This document shows, piece after piece, positions 49,645 to 60,465 of a stretch of 64,000 nt of DNA. The number at the start of each line of letters is the position of its first letter. The stretch's first letter is position 1. Both the position numbers and the translations under genes were made by a program. Source of the DNA: Propionibacteriaceae bacterium (GTDB taxonomy: Bacteria; Actinomycetota; Actinomycetes; Propionibacteriales; Propionibacteriaceae); NCBI GenBank assembly GCA_009782915.1, contig WRIC01000002.1, positions 62,001 to 126,000 of the forward strand. The letters are read 5' to 3'. A model generated the notes under the pieces. That model did no database searches, was not told the DNA's origin, and saw only the letters and a list, made by a program, of their open reading frames with translations.

Positions 49645-50880
49645 ATGCCATTGCTATCAGTCGGCGTGTGCCACCGTGAAGCATCACCCGAGCAGTTGGC
49701 CGCGTTGGGGCGGGCAGAGAATGATCTCGTCGATTATCTTGAGCAACACAGCGAAGGATTGATCGATGGGTTTGTTGCTTTGGTGACCTGCAACCGCGTT
49801 GAACTCTATCTCGATGCCACAACCTTCCATGGTGCACTGGGCATGGTCATGGACGCGATCAACACTGTGGTGGGTGATGATTCTCAAGGGCTGACTGATT
49901 CTGTCTACACCCATGTGGGTGCTGGAGCAGTGGACCACCTCTATCGTGTTGCCGCTGGTTTGGAATCGATGGTGGTCGGAGAAAATGAGATCATCGGGCA
50001 GGTACGTTCCGCTTTGGCTGCCGGAACGATGGTATCCCCGAAACTTCGTCGCGCTTTCCAAGGTGCACTGACTACAGCAAAAGCTATCACCACGAACACT
50101 GGATTGGGTAAGGTGCGTCGTTCCCTGGCGTCGGTCGGTTTGGATCTGGCAGCTGCTGAGAGATCACTAGAAAACCCGGACGAGACCTTGTTGAATTCTT
50201 GGGACCACACTCGCGTACTCATCTTGGGAACCGGACAATATGCCGGTACGGTGGTGGCTGATCTGACGCGGCGAGGTTGCACCGACATGATGGTCTACTC
50301 TGCCTCAGGTAATGCTCTGGCTTTTGCTGAAACCCATCCGGCTGTTGTTCCCACTGCGGATTTGGTTCTCGCTCTCAAAGCTACTGATCTCGTGGTGACC
50401 GCCTCGGGCAATGGTATAGCCCGCATCGATGCTGGTCTTCTTGCTGGTGCTCAAGCCCAAGTCATCATTGATCTTAGTGGTGGTGTGGATCTGGATGAGG
50501 ATCTGCCTGTTCGGGTTATTGGCTTGGGTGAAATCGGTCGCCATGCTCCTCCGGCTTGTCAGGAGTCTGTTGATCAAGCAGAGCAGATGCTGACGGATGC
50601 TGTTGCAGAGTTAATGAACGCCGAACTTGAACGTGGTGCTGCACCAGCGATCACAGCGATCCGTGGATATGTGGCCTCCATCATTGAGGAAGAGGTTGAG
50701 CGTACCCGTAATGCCCATCCACCGGAGGTTGTCGAGGTGGTACAAAAATCCCTCCACCGTGTGACAGGAGCTATGTTGCATCATCCCAGTGTGGCTGCGG
50801 CGGAATTGGCCCGTATTGGCCGGATGGACGACTATAATCAAGCACTCCAGACCATTTTTGGAATACGAGTGGAGGTTTAA
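49645..50880 (+). CDS. hemA: Glutamyl-tRNA reductase
   Basis: TCNRVELYLD; GLESMVVGENEIIGQVRSAL; operon. Confidence 0.95.
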   Translation: MPLLSVGVCHREASPEQLAALGRAENDLVDYLEQHSEGLIDGFVALVTCNRVELYLDATTFHGALGMVMDAINTVVGDDSQGLTDSVYTHVGAGAVDHLYRVAAGLESMVVGENEIIGQVRSALAAGTMVSPKLRRAFQGALTTAKAITTNTGLGKVRRSLASVGLDLAAAERSLENPDETLLNSWDHTRVLILGTGQYAGTVVADLTRRGCTDMMVYSASGNALAFAETHPAVVPTADLVLALKATDLVVTASGNGIARIDAGLLAGAQAQVIIDLSGGVDLDEDLPVRVIGLGEIGRHAPPACQESVDQAEQMLTDAVAELMNAELERGAAPAITAIRGYVASIIEEEVERTRNAHPPEVVEVVQKSLHRVTGAMLHHPSVAAAELARIGRMDDYNQALQTIFGIRVEV

Positions 50881-51812
50881 TGGGCTTCGACACTACGTCA
50901 CGCCTCCTTCGTCTTGGGACTCGCAGTTCCCCCCTTGCTATGGCTCAATCTGGCCACGTTGCGCGTGATCTTGAGGGGGCGACAGGGCTGAAATCCGAAC
51001 TGGTTCCCATCCGTGTGGAGGGTGATGATCACACCCTGGCAATGGATGGTGCTTCTCGCCCAGGGATCTTTGCTTCTGCTTTGCGTGATGCTTTACTTGC
51101 CGGCGAGGTGGACTATGTGGTTCATTCTTTCAAGGATCTTCCCTCAGCAGGTGTTGAGGGTCTTGTGATCCCTGCTATCCCTGCTCGTCAGCCCCCTTTT
51201 GATGTCTTGGCAGGAACCTCCCTCACCTTTGATCAGTTGCCCCCTGGTGCGCGCATTGGCACCTCATCTCCACGTCGAGCTAGTGCCTTGCTCAGATGTC
51301 GCAGTGATCTTCAGATTCTTCCCGTACGCGGAAATGTGGACACTCGCCTTCGCAAAGTGACTGCTGGTGAGCTGGACGCGGTCATCATGGCCTATGCGGG
51401 ATTGGAGCGTTTGGGGGTACGCGACGAGGCTTGGCAGGTGTTTTCTCCTGAGGAACTCCTCCCTGCTCCAGCTCAGGGAGCTTTGGCGGTTGAGTGCAGA
51501 CAGGACTCTGCCTATATGGGGGCCCTCGGCGAACTTGACCACCTGTGGACTCGGTTGGCTGTGACGAGCGAGCGGTCTGTGCTTGCGGGTGTGGGGGCCA
51601 CATGCACCACCGCTGTGGCCGCCTTAGCCACCTGGGAAGCCAGGACACTCACCTTGACTGCCGAATTGTCTGACCATCTCCATGTCTGCCATGCCCTGGC
51701 CATCGGCACCTGTGTTATCCCAGATGTGACCGATGAGGCCATCCCTGCGGTCACTGATCTGGGGAGTCGTGTCGCTGAGGTTTTACTCAACCATGAAGGA
51801 AGAAATGACTGA
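50880..51812 (+). CDS. hemC: Porphobilinogen deaminase (hydroxymethylbilane synthase)
   Basis: LRLGTRSSPLAMAQSGHVA; HSFKDLPS; RIGTSSPRRASALLRCR; VRGNVDTRLRK. Confidence 0.96.
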   Translation: MGFDTTSRLLRLGTRSSPLAMAQSGHVARDLEGATGLKSELVPIRVEGDDHTLAMDGASRPGIFASALRDALLAGEVDYVVHSFKDLPSAGVEGLVIPAIPARQPPFDVLAGTSLTFDQLPPGARIGTSSPRRASALLRCRSDLQILPVRGNVDTRLRKVTAGELDAVIMAYAGLERLGVRDEAWQVFSPEELLPAPAQGALAVECRQDSAYMGALGELDHLWTRLAVTSERSVLAGVGATCTTAVAALATWEARTLTLTAELSDHLHVCHALAIGTCVIPDVTDEAIPAVTDLGSRVAEVLLNHEGRND

Positions 51813-52839
51813 ACCCACCCTGATTCAGGCCTATCGTGGCCACCGTACTCCCACTCGTCCTGTGTGGTTCATGCGCCAAGCTGGACGGTCCCTGCCGGAG
51901 TATCGTGCTGCCCGCGAGGGAACAGCCATGCTGGAGGCCTGCCTAACCCCAGACCTCGCTGCTGAGATCACTGTCCAACCGGTGCGCCGCCACCAGGTGG
52001 ATGCAGCAATCTTCTTCTCCGACATCATGATCCCTGCCAAATGTGCGGGAGTGGGGGTGGAGATCGTCCCTGGTCGTGGACCGGTCTTGGACCGCCCTAT
52101 TCGTAGTGCCCAGGATGTCGCTGCCCTGCCGGAGTTAACACCCGAAGCACTGACACCGATCACACAGGGTGTTCAAGCCACGATGGCGCTGTTGGGTGAT
52201 ACTCCGCTGATTGGTTTCGCCGGGGCGCCTTTCACAGTTGCCTCTTATCTGGTGGAAGGTGAGCCTTCACGCAGTTTCCCTCACACGAAGGCGCTCATGG
52301 CTAGTGACCCTGCGACCTGGGAGCAGCTGGCTCGCTGGGTGGCGCGGACTACTGAAGCCTTTCTGGTGGCTCAAATCGAAGCAGGCGCCCAGGCGATTCA
52401 GCTTTTCGACTCTTGGGTGGGTGCACTGAGTGTTTCCGAGTATGTGACCCAAGCTCAGCCCTACTCGGGGTTGGTCTTTGATGGGATTGCCTCCAGGTTC
52501 GATGTTCCCCGAGTTCACTTCGGTACGGGCACTGCTCACCTTCTCCCTGCGATGTACGACGCTGGTGCCACGGTCATGGGTGTGGATGTCAACCTCTCCT
52601 TGGGCGAAGCTGAGGAACGCCTCGGTGGTGGGGTTCCCCTCCAAGGCAATATCAATCCTGAGATGTTGACTGCCCCGTGGGAGGAATTGGAAGCTCACGT
52701 ACGAGAGGTGCTCATTGCTGGTCAACAAGCGCCAGGACATGTGGTGAATCTTGGTCATGGCGTACCTCCAACCACTGATCCCGATGTGCTCACCCGCGTG
52801 GTGGAATTGATCCACTCGATTCCCGACAATGACCTCTAG
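51805..52839 (+). CDS. hemE: Uroporphyrinogen decarboxylase
   Basis: PVWFMRQAGRSLPEYR; FSDIMIPAKCAG; GFAGAPFTVASYLVEG. Confidence 0.96.
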   Translation: MTEPTLIQAYRGHRTPTRPVWFMRQAGRSLPEYRAAREGTAMLEACLTPDLAAEITVQPVRRHQVDAAIFFSDIMIPAKCAGVGVEIVPGRGPVLDRPIRSAQDVAALPELTPEALTPITQGVQATMALLGDTPLIGFAGAPFTVASYLVEGEPSRSFPHTKALMASDPATWEQLARWVARTTEAFLVAQIEAGAQAIQLFDSWVGALSVSEYVTQAQPYSGLVFDGIASRFDVPRVHFGTGTAHLLPAMYDAGATVMGVDVNLSLGEAEERLGGGVPLQGNINPEMLTAPWEELEAHVREVLIAGQQAPGHVVNLGHGVPPTTDPDVLTRVVELIHSIPDNDL

Positions 52840-52858
52840 ACTCGATTAGGAATACGAT

Positions 52859-54019
52859 ATGAACCCCCATCCTCATTTAGCCCAGGGACATCCCCAAGGT
52901 CACCCTGGTGCCATCGGATCAGTGAAACCCGACAATTGGGTTTATGCCCGTGCGCCAATGATCGTCTATTGGGAACTTACCAATGCTTGTGCTTTGGCTT
53001 GTCGCCACTGTCGTGCAACCGCCCAGCCTGATCCAGGGCCGAATGAACTCACCACTGCCCAAGCGATTGCTGTGTTGGACCAGGTGGTTGAGTTTGGTGA
53101 ACCCACTCCCCATGTCACCATGACTGGTGGAGACCCACTGAAAAGACCCGACCTTGTGGAACTGTTGGATGCTGCGGCGGAGCGTGGTTTGGGGGTCTCC
53201 TTGGCCCCTGCGGTCACACCACTGCTGACCAAAGAAAGACTTGCTGAGGTCAAAGCTCATGGAGTGCAGGCTATCTCCTTGTCGCTGGATGGTTTGACAG
53301 CTCAGTCCCATGATGGTCTGCGCGGGGTGCCAGGCACCTTCGATCAGACCATGGAGGCCCTCGACATTGCTGCTGAGGTTGGTCTAGGGGTCCAGGTCAA
53401 CACCTTGGTGTGTGAGAACAATGCCGACGAGATCCGTGACATCTATGAGTTACTGAAGACCAAGACGCTGATGAGATGGTCGCTATTTTTCTTGATCTCG
53501 GTGGGTCGTGGCTCGGAGCTAACCGAGATCAGCCCTGGTGCTGGTGAAAAACTCATGATCGACCTCATGGCCTATAACCGCGAGGCCTCCTTCCAGGTTC
53601 GTACCACTGAGGCGATGAGCTATCGCCGTGTGGCTGCCCAAGCACTGGCCAAACGCGGAATGAGTGATGAAGAAATCGAAGCCTCACCGATTGCGATGTC
53701 TTTCGGAATCCGCGATGGCAACGGCGTCGTCTTCATCTCCCATGAGGGCGATATCACCCCCTCGGGTTTCCTTCCCGTACCCCTTGGTAATGTGAAGACC
53801 GACCGTCTTGCCGAGGTCTATCAAACCCATCCCACCATGCAAGCCCTGCGTGATCCCTTGCAGTTCAAGGGCCGTTGTGGGCGCTGCGACTTCCAACTGT
53901 GGTGTGGTGGTTCGCGAGCACGAGCCTGGGCATGGACTCAGGATCTGTTGGAGACTGATCCCCTGTGTCCCTATGTTCCTAACGCAGATGCTATCCCTCA
54001 AGCCCAGGGGACCCGTTGA
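52859..54019 (+). CDS. Radical SAM/SPASM protein (AhbD/NirJ-like) in heme operon
   Basis: YWELTNACALACRHCRA (CxxxCxxC); TMTGGDPLKRPD; C-terminal CGRCDFQLWCGGSRARAW..DPLCPY. Confidence 0.88.
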   Translation: MNPHPHLAQGHPQGHPGAIGSVKPDNWVYARAPMIVYWELTNACALACRHCRATAQPDPGPNELTTAQAIAVLDQVVEFGEPTPHVTMTGGDPLKRPDLVELLDAAAERGLGVSLAPAVTPLLTKERLAEVKAHGVQAISLSLDGLTAQSHDGLRGVPGTFDQTMEALDIAAEVGLGVQVNTLVCENNADEIRDIYELLKTKTLMRWSLFFLISVGRGSELTEISPGAGEKLMIDLMAYNREASFQVRTTEAMSYRRVAAQALAKRGMSDEEIEASPIAMSFGIRDGNGVVFISHEGDITPSGFLPVPLGNVKTDRLAEVYQTHPTMQALRDPLQFKGRCGRCDFQLWCGGSRARAWAWTQDLLETDPLCPYVPNADAIPQAQGTR

Positions 54020-55347
54020 AAATACTCGTCGTTGGGGGAGGCATCACTGGCCTCGCGGGGGCTCTCGAAGCCGCGCGAGGTGGGATGGAAGTCACCCTCG
54101 TGGAAGCGGAGAACCGCCTTGGTGGCAAGGTGTGGACCGAAACCACCGATAACCTGGTCATCGAACATGGCCCCGACTCGGTGATCAACTATCGGCCCGA
54201 GGCGCTGGGATTGGCCCGAGAATTGGGGCTCGGTGACTCTATCGAAGAGGTGGCCTCCTCACGGGTGGTCTACATGCGTTCAGGGGGGAAACTTCGACCC
54301 CTTCCGGCATCCATGGGAATCATCTTGCCAGCCCGTTTGTGGCCTTTTGTCACGACCGGAATCCTGTCGATCCCTGACAAATTGCGTGCCGGGTTTGATC
54401 TGGTTCTTCCCCGAAAGCTCTCGTCCGGTGAGGACCAGTCCATTGGTGAGTTCTTGGCTTATCGTCTGGGGCCAGCGATGGTACGGAAATTCGCTGATCC
54501 ACTGGTGGGCGGGATATATGGAGCGAGTGTGGATGATCTGAGCCTGGATGCCGTACTGCCTAGTCTTCGCCAGAACGAAGATGACCACAGGTCACTACTC
54601 CTAGCAGCTCGAGCTACCCGACCGCGTGGACCACAGAAGAAAGGCGCAAGCCCCTTCAGGTCACTGGCCGGGGGGATGGGCACCCTCATCGATAGCCTTG
54701 CTGAAGCTAATCGCAACGCGGGTGTGGAGATCGTACTGGGAGAACAAGTGGAACCATCGATCCTGGATTCTGGGGAGTATGACCATATTCTACTAGCTGG
54801 GGGAGTGGGCTCATCGAAGGGTCTGCTCGCCGACCATGTCCCCGAAGCAGCCGCTATCTTGTCCCAAACCCCCCTGAGTAGCTCAACTGTGGTGAGTTTG
54901 GCGTACGACCAGGATCAGGTGGGTACTGGTGCAGCCGCCCATGGATGGCTGGAGGCTCAGGTTGCTCCAGTCAGCGGGATCACGGTCTCGAGTGCCAAAT
55001 GGCCGGGCCGTGCTCCCGAGGGTACGGTTTTACTGCGGGCCTTTGTTCCCGCTCGCCTCGGAGCTATTGCTGGGGCCCCAGATGCAGAACTGCTGTCGGC
55101 AGTGAAATCTCACTTGGGTGAGGTGATGGGGGTACGTGGTGCCCCATCGATGACGAGGATCACCAGATGGACCAACGTTATGCCGACTTATACCGTGGGA
55201 CACTTGACTCGCACCCAGGCGGTAGAGAAAGCTTTAGAACTCACACATGTGCGCATAGCCGGTTCAGCGGTTCATGGTGTGGGTTTACCCGATTGCATCG
55301 GGTCCGCACGAAGAATAGTCCAGTCATGGAAAGGACTTCAGTCATGA
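54016..55347 (+). CDS. hemY: Coproporphyrinogen III / protoporphyrinogen oxidase (CgoX/HemY)
   Basis: MKILVVGGGITGLAGALEAARGGMEVTLVEAENRLGGKVWTET; operon context. Confidence 0.93.
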   Translation: MKILVVGGGITGLAGALEAARGGMEVTLVEAENRLGGKVWTETTDNLVIEHGPDSVINYRPEALGLARELGLGDSIEEVASSRVVYMRSGGKLRPLPASMGIILPARLWPFVTTGILSIPDKLRAGFDLVLPRKLSSGEDQSIGEFLAYRLGPAMVRKFADPLVGGIYGASVDDLSLDAVLPSLRQNEDDHRSLLLAARATRPRGPQKKGASPFRSLAGGMGTLIDSLAEANRNAGVEIVLGEQVEPSILDSGEYDHILLAGGVGSSKGLLADHVPEAAAILSQTPLSSSTVVSLAYDQDQVGTGAAAHGWLEAQVAPVSGITVSSAKWPGRAPEGTVLLRAFVPARLGAIAGAPDAELLSAVKSHLGEVMGVRGAPSMTRITRWTNVMPTYTVGHLTRTQAVEKALELTHVRIAGSAVHGVGLPDCIGSARRIVQSWKGLQS

Positions 55348-56414
55348 CAGACATAGATGGATTAGCCAACGCCGATGCCCTCATGGTCATCGGCTTCGGG
55401 GGACCTGAGTCACCAGATGAAGTGATCCCCTTTTTACAATCAGTGACGGCCGGTCGTGGTATTCCTGAGGAAAGACTCGCTGAAGTCGGCGAACACTATT
55501 TTCATTTCGGGGGGAAAAGCCCAGTCAATGAGCAGAATCTCGCCTTGACCTTGGCGCTCGCTGATCGGCTCAAGAAGCTCGGTTTTGATCTTCCGGTGGT
55601 ACGCGCCAATCGCAACTCGGCGCCTTTCATACCCGATGTTCTACACCAGCTAGCCGACCAGGGAGCAAAGAAAGTCATGGGTGTGGCTTTGGCTTCCTTC
55701 TCTAGTTATTCGTCGTGTCGGCAATACCGCGAAGACCTAGGAAAGGCTGTTCAATCCCTCGATGATCCGTCTATTGAGGTGGTGAAATTGCCAGGTTTGT
55801 GCCGGGTTCCAGGGTTGGAGGATGCTTTTGTTGAAGGACTCACCCCAGCGTTGGCACAGGTTGCTGATGAGTCAACAGTTGTGATGTTTGCTGTTCATTC
55901 TTTGCCCACGGCGATGGCCGCCACCTCGGGGCCTCAAGGAAACGCCTATGTCGGTCAGCACAGGGATCTGGCCCAACGAATCATCGATCGGGCCTGGAAG
56001 GATGCCGGCCTTGACCAATGCCCCCCTTGGGAGATCGTCTTTCAGTCACGTAGCGGACCAGCTCACATACCCTGGCTTGAGCCCGATATCTCCGATGCTA
56101 TCTTGGAGGCCCACAAGCAGGGGATCACCCATGTGATCTGTGTACCGCTCAGTTTCCTCACCGACCATATGGAGGTGATCTGGGACTTGGATACCCAGGC
56201 AGCCGAAACTGCTGATGATCTCGGGTTGGATTTCACTCGCGTTCCAACACCGGGAACAAACCCACTGTTTTTGGATTCTTTCGCTGGATGGGTGGCGAGA
56301 TATCTGTCTGAGTCTCTTCGCCCACCGGGCAGTGGGGAGTCTTGTTTCGGTGATTGTTGCCCAGCTCCCATGGGGAAAACAAGCCCGGTTGTGGAGGGGG
56401 TTGTTCGCTCATGA
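55344..56414 (+). CDS. hemH: Coproporphyrin III ferrochelatase (CpfC/HemH)
   Basis: MVIGFGGPESPDEVIPFL; FAVHSLPTAMA; ICVPLSFLTDHMEVIWDLD; C-terminal CFGDCC. Confidence 0.93.
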   Translation: MTDIDGLANADALMVIGFGGPESPDEVIPFLQSVTAGRGIPEERLAEVGEHYFHFGGKSPVNEQNLALTLALADRLKKLGFDLPVVRANRNSAPFIPDVLHQLADQGAKKVMGVALASFSSYSSCRQYREDLGKAVQSLDDPSIEVVKLPGLCRVPGLEDAFVEGLTPALAQVADESTVVMFAVHSLPTAMAATSGPQGNAYVGQHRDLAQRIIDRAWKDAGLDQCPPWEIVFQSRSGPAHIPWLEPDISDAILEAHKQGITHVICVPLSFLTDHMEVIWDLDTQAAETADDLGLDFTRVPTPGTNPLFLDSFAGWVARYLSESLRPPGSGESCFGDCCPAPMGKTSPVVEGVVRS

Positions 56415-57130
56415 ACACATGGAGGGCTTTAGTCCACACCCAACGCGATTGCACCCTCGGTGATGCAGTCATGGATCGAGGCGGTCTCCTGGATGAGGTT
56501 GACCTCATTCATCGCACCGGCCTACCTGTGGGTCCTGTTCGCACAGCCCTCAAAGAACTCGGTGAGGTGGATTGGGTGGCGGTGACCTCCCCGTACACTG
56601 TTGATACCTTGAGTGAACTAGGACTGCTGGAGGTGCTCAGTCGTGGGCCCAAGCGTGCTGCAGTGGGGCCATCGTCTCACAGAGCCCTGAGGAAACTCTC
56701 CTTGTCGGTGGACCTGGTTCCCACCCAAGGATCCAGTGGTGCTGCCCTCGCTGAGGTTTTCCCCCAAGGACCTGGTCACGTCCTCATCCCCGGGGCCCGC
56801 GAAACCGCAGGAACCCTCGAAGCTGGGCTTGAAGCCAAAGGATGGAAGGTGACCACACTCCCGGTCTATGCAACCCAAGGGGCTACCACGATGGACAAGA
56901 TGGTCTCTACGCGCTGGGACGAGGGAGACTACGAGGTGTTTATTGCCACCTCACCGTCGACAGCAAAGGCGGCAGCCTATCTCTTGGGTCCCACTGTTCC
57001 CACGGTGGCTATAGGCCCATCCTCCTACGCTTGCGCGATGGAGCTGGGATTCCCCAAGGTTCTCCAATCCCCCTCGGCGAACCCCGATGATCTCGTTGCT
57101 ACCTGCGCGATGATTCTCGAAGATGGATAG
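56411..57130 (+). CDS. hemD: Uroporphyrinogen-III synthase
   Basis: VAVTSPYTVDTL; HVLIPGARETAGTLEAGLEAKGWKVTTLPVYAT; position. Confidence 0.85.
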   Translation: MNTWRALVHTQRDCTLGDAVMDRGGLLDEVDLIHRTGLPVGPVRTALKELGEVDWVAVTSPYTVDTLSELGLLEVLSRGPKRAAVGPSSHRALRKLSLSVDLVPTQGSSGAALAEVFPQGPGHVLIPGARETAGTLEAGLEAKGWKVTTLPVYATQGATTMDKMVSTRWDEGDYEVFIATSPSTAKAAAYLLGPTVPTVAIGPSSYACAMELGFPKVLQSPSANPDDLVATCAMILEDG

Positions 57131-57139
57131 GATTGTGCT

Positions 57140-58120
57140 ATGACAGCTTATTACCGTCCTCGGCGTTTGAGGACCACCCCAGCGATGCGTCGGATGGTTG
57201 CCCAAACCAGGATTAACCCAGCCCAGTTGGTCTTGCCAGTTTTTGTGGCTGAGGGCATCACTTCACCAGTAGCGCTCACCTCCATGCCTGGGGTCCAGCG
57301 TCACACGATGGACTCACTGGTGAAGCTCGCCCACGAAGCCGTGATACAAGGGCTTGGAGGGCTCATGGTTTTTGGTGTGCCTGCTGAAGACAACAAAGAC
57401 GATCTCGGTACACAGGCGTACGCGGAGCAAGGAATACTCAATCAGGCTTTAGCGAGACTGCGCGCAGAGGTGGGCGACGAGATAGTCATCATGGCTGACA
57501 CCTGCCTCGACGAGTTCACCACCCATGGCCACTGTGGGATCGTGAACCGTTCTGGGCATGTCGACAACGATGCTACGTGCGATCTCTATGCCAAACAAGC
57601 CGTAGCTCAGGCGCGTGCAGGAGCTCACATGGTGGGACCCTCCGGCATGATGGATGGTCAGGTCGCTGCGATACGTCAGGGGCTCGATGATGAGGGGTTC
57701 ACTGACGTGGGGATCCTTGCGTACTCGGCCAAGTATGCTTCGGCTTTTTATGGCCCCTTCCGCGAAGCCGTGAGTTGTTCACTGAGTGGGGACCGGCGAA
57801 CCTACCAAATGGACCCAGCCAATCGTCGCGAGGGTTCCTTCGAAACTGAGCTGGATATCGCCGAGGGTGCCGACATGGTCATGGTGAAACCAGCAGGCTA
57901 CTACCTGGATATTGTGGCCGATGTCGCAGGACTGAGTTCTGTTCCTGTGGCGGCCTACCAGGTCTCCGGGGAGTATTCCATGATCCAAGCGGCTGGTGAA
58001 CGCGGATGGATTGACACTGAAGCGGCCTTGAAGGAATCGGTGTTGTGTATCTTGCGGGCGGGTGCTGATGTGGTGTTGACCTATGGTGCGATGGACCTAG
58101 CGAAAGAGATGAAGAAATGA
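57140..58120 (+). CDS. hemB: Delta-aminolevulinic acid dehydratase (porphobilinogen synthase)
   Basis: [58 protein letters not shown]. Confidence 0.97.
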   Translation: MTAYYRPRRLRTTPAMRRMVAQTRINPAQLVLPVFVAEGITSPVALTSMPGVQRHTMDSLVKLAHEAVIQGLGGLMVFGVPAEDNKDDLGTQAYAEQGILNQALARLRAEVGDEIVIMADTCLDEFTTHGHCGIVNRSGHVDNDATCDLYAKQAVAQARAGAHMVGPSGMMDGQVAAIRQGLDDEGFTDVGILAYSAKYASAFYGPFREAVSCSLSGDRRTYQMDPANRREGSFETELDIAEGADMVMVKPAGYYLDIVADVAGLSSVPVAAYQVSGEYSMIQAAGERGWIDTEAALKESVLCILRAGADVVLTYGAMDLAKEMKK

Positions 58121-59418
58121 CCGACGATGTATTTGTTGCCGCGCAAAAAGTGATGCCCGGTGGGGTGTCCTCTCCTGTTCGTGCCTTTGGCGCAGTTGGT
58201 GGTACGCCAGTGTTTGCTGCTAGTGCATCCGGAGCTTATGTCACTGGCCACGATGGCCGGGAATACCTCGACCTCGTGGGGTCGTGGGGGCCGGCCCTGC
58301 TTGGTCATGGACATCCTGAGGTGGTTGAGGCCGTCCAGCAGGCTGCTTCGCGAGGGTTGTCCTTTGGGGCCCCCACCACCGGTGAAACCGAGTTAGCCCA
58401 ACTCATCATTGATCGTGTTTCAGGCATAGAGAAGGTACGTTTCACATCCACTGGCACCGAGGCAACCATGACGGCTATTCGACTGGCACGCGGGGTGACT
58501 GGTCGTGATGCCATCATCAAGTTCGCTGGTTGCTACCACGGACATTCTGATGGCTTGCTGGCCCAAGCTGGCTCCGGGGTGGCTACTGCGGGGCTACCCG
58601 GCTCCGCTGGCGTGACCACCGGTGCTGCTGGCGACACCATTGTTGTTCCCTACAATGATCTTGAAGCCGTACAAGCGGTTTTCGACACCCGCGGTGGCGA
58701 CATTGCTGCGGTCATCACCGAAGCTGCTGCCGCCAACATGGGTGTGGTTCCCCCGGATGCGGGATTCAACCAGGGGTTACATCGGATCACGAAGGCCAAT
58801 GGCGCCTTGCTCATCCAAGATGAGGTACTCACTGGGTTCCGTGTCTCCGATGCCGGCTGGTGGGGTTTAGAAGGCCGAGAAGAAGGTTGGACCCCCGATA
58901 TCTATTGTTTCGGTAAGGTCACTGGTGGGGGAATGCCACTAGCAGCGCTGGGGGGATCAGCTCAGATCATGGATCACCTAGCACCGGTTGGTCCGGTGTA
59001 TCAGGCAGGAACCTTGTCGGGCAATCCTTTAGCGGTGGCTGCCGGCAAAGCAACCTTGTCTCTGGCAGATGGGGGAGTCTACTCCCACATTGATTCCCTC
59101 GCCGATCAACTCGCCCAGATCACCACCACCCATCTGGCAGACGCTGGCGTACCTCATCGACTTCAGCGTGCAGGTTCCCTGCTCAGTGTGTTCTGGGGCG
59201 AAGATGTGGTGGCGGCTCCAGTGAAAAACTATGGTCAAGCCCAAAGACAGGACACCACAATGTTCACACGGTTTTTCCATGCCATGCTCGACCAGGGGAT
59301 CTTGCTTCCCCCCTCAGCCTTTGAGGCGTGGTTCCTCTCAGCGGCCCATACCCGTAGCGACATGGACCGCCTCGACGAGGCTATTTCTGTGGCGGTGACT
59401 AAGGTGTCAGGACAATAG
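58117..59418 (+). CDS. hemL: Glutamate-1-semialdehyde 2,1-aminomutase
   Basis: [66 protein letters not shown]. Confidence 0.97.
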   Translation: MTDDVFVAAQKVMPGGVSSPVRAFGAVGGTPVFAASASGAYVTGHDGREYLDLVGSWGPALLGHGHPEVVEAVQQAASRGLSFGAPTTGETELAQLIIDRVSGIEKVRFTSTGTEATMTAIRLARGVTGRDAIIKFAGCYHGHSDGLLAQAGSGVATAGLPGSAGVTTGAAGDTIVVPYNDLEAVQAVFDTRGGDIAAVITEAAAANMGVVPPDAGFNQGLHRITKANGALLIQDEVLTGFRVSDAGWWGLEGREEGWTPDIYCFGKVTGGGMPLAALGGSAQIMDHLAPVGPVYQAGTLSGNPLAVAAGKATLSLADGGVYSHIDSLADQLAQITTTHLADAGVPHRLQRAGSLLSVFWGEDVVAAPVKNYGQAQRQDTTMFTRFFHAMLDQGILLPPSAFEAWFLSAAHTRSDMDRLDEAISVAVTKVSGQ

Positions 59419-60259
59419 TTCCGCTCAAAATCACAGCGTTGTCGTAGCTGGCCATGTCTGTGATCTTGATCTCCACATCATTGGTGTTGTCGAGAAGGGT
59501 GTAGACCTCACGGATCTTGATCGTGGTGCCAGGTTGAATATCCGCGTGTCCATTCGCCTCCAGCGCACTGTCATGCAAAGAGCTATCCCAAGGAACAAAA
59601 CCCCACTGCAGCTCGGTCCCATTCTGGAAGAGTTTTGTTCTTGTTGCACGGCTGTAGGAAGTCGTCGAACTGGAGTTATTGGTGAATTCGAGATCAATAA
59701 CAAGAATGTACTTACCACTATCCTCCAGACCAGTGGTGTTGGTGACCTCAACCTTGAACTCAGAGATAGAAACCTCTCGCTCAGCATCTGCCAGGTCGAT
59801 GATTTCACGCAATATCTCAACAGTGTTGGTGTAATTCAAATTGGCAACAGTGATGACGAGTTCGACTATGCCTTCAGCGTCGAGGGAAGGAATCTCGTAG
59901 ACCAACTGAGCAGCCCCCTGATCCCCTGCACTGATATCGCTATCTCGCGGAAGGGAGTTCGGGTTGTCTTCACCCAGGTAACCACGGTTGAGGGTTTTAT
60001 CGCCCAAGGTTGCCACAGCGTCACTGCTCACAGTAAAACCCGACATGAGGTGGTCAGTGTTGTTCTTCACCGTGAGATTGATCACCAGCAGGGCAGAGTC
60101 GTCGTACGCTCCACTTCCAGTAACAAAGGCTCGATCCATTGTGACGTCCATGATTGGTTTCTTGGAACCAGCTCCCAAACCAGGGATCGAACATCCCGAC
60201 AAGGCAAGAAGACAGGTGAGTGCCAAAGTAGTGAGGGCGGTTATCGCTTTAGTGGTCAC
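59399..60259 (-). CDS. DUF5067-like lipoprotein
   Basis: Lipobox CLLALSGCS; Ig-like DUF5067 pattern [22 protein letters not shown]. Confidence 0.7.
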   Translation of the reverse strand: MTTKAITALTTLALTCLLALSGCSIPGLGAGSKKPIMDVTMDRAFVTGSGAYDDSALLVINLTVKNNTDHLMSGFTVSSDAVATLGDKTLNRGYLGEDNPNSLPRDSDISAGDQGAAQLVYEIPSLDAEGIVELVITVANLNYTNTVEILREIIDLADAEREVSISEFKVEVTNTTGLEDSGKYILVIDLEFTNNSSSTTSYSRATRTKLFQNGTELQWGFVPWDSSLHDSALEANGHADIQPGTTIKIREVYTLLDNTNDVEIKITDMASYDNAVILSGTIVLTP

Positions 60260-60390
60260 GACTCATCCTTTCCATGGTTCTCCTGTGAGTCATCGGCTGG
60301 GCGCTGAAAAACCTCACATGAGCGCGTGATAATGAGCTCTATCATACATCCGATCTCCTCATGAGTTTGCCCCCATCCCCATCATGAGAA

Positions 60391-60422
60391 TGTGTCACAT
60401 GGGGACGGGGGTGTTTTGTCAC
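60391..60422. repeat. Palindrome family 2, copy 4
   Basis: TGTGTCACATGGGGACGGGGGTGTTTTGTCAC; also within a CCCCCATCCCCAT/ATGGGGACGGGGG hairpin (60370-60411). Confidence 0.65.
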
Positions 60423-60465
60423 AGTCCCCATTCCTCGCAGGGCTGAGGGCGAGTAGAGTAGCGTC

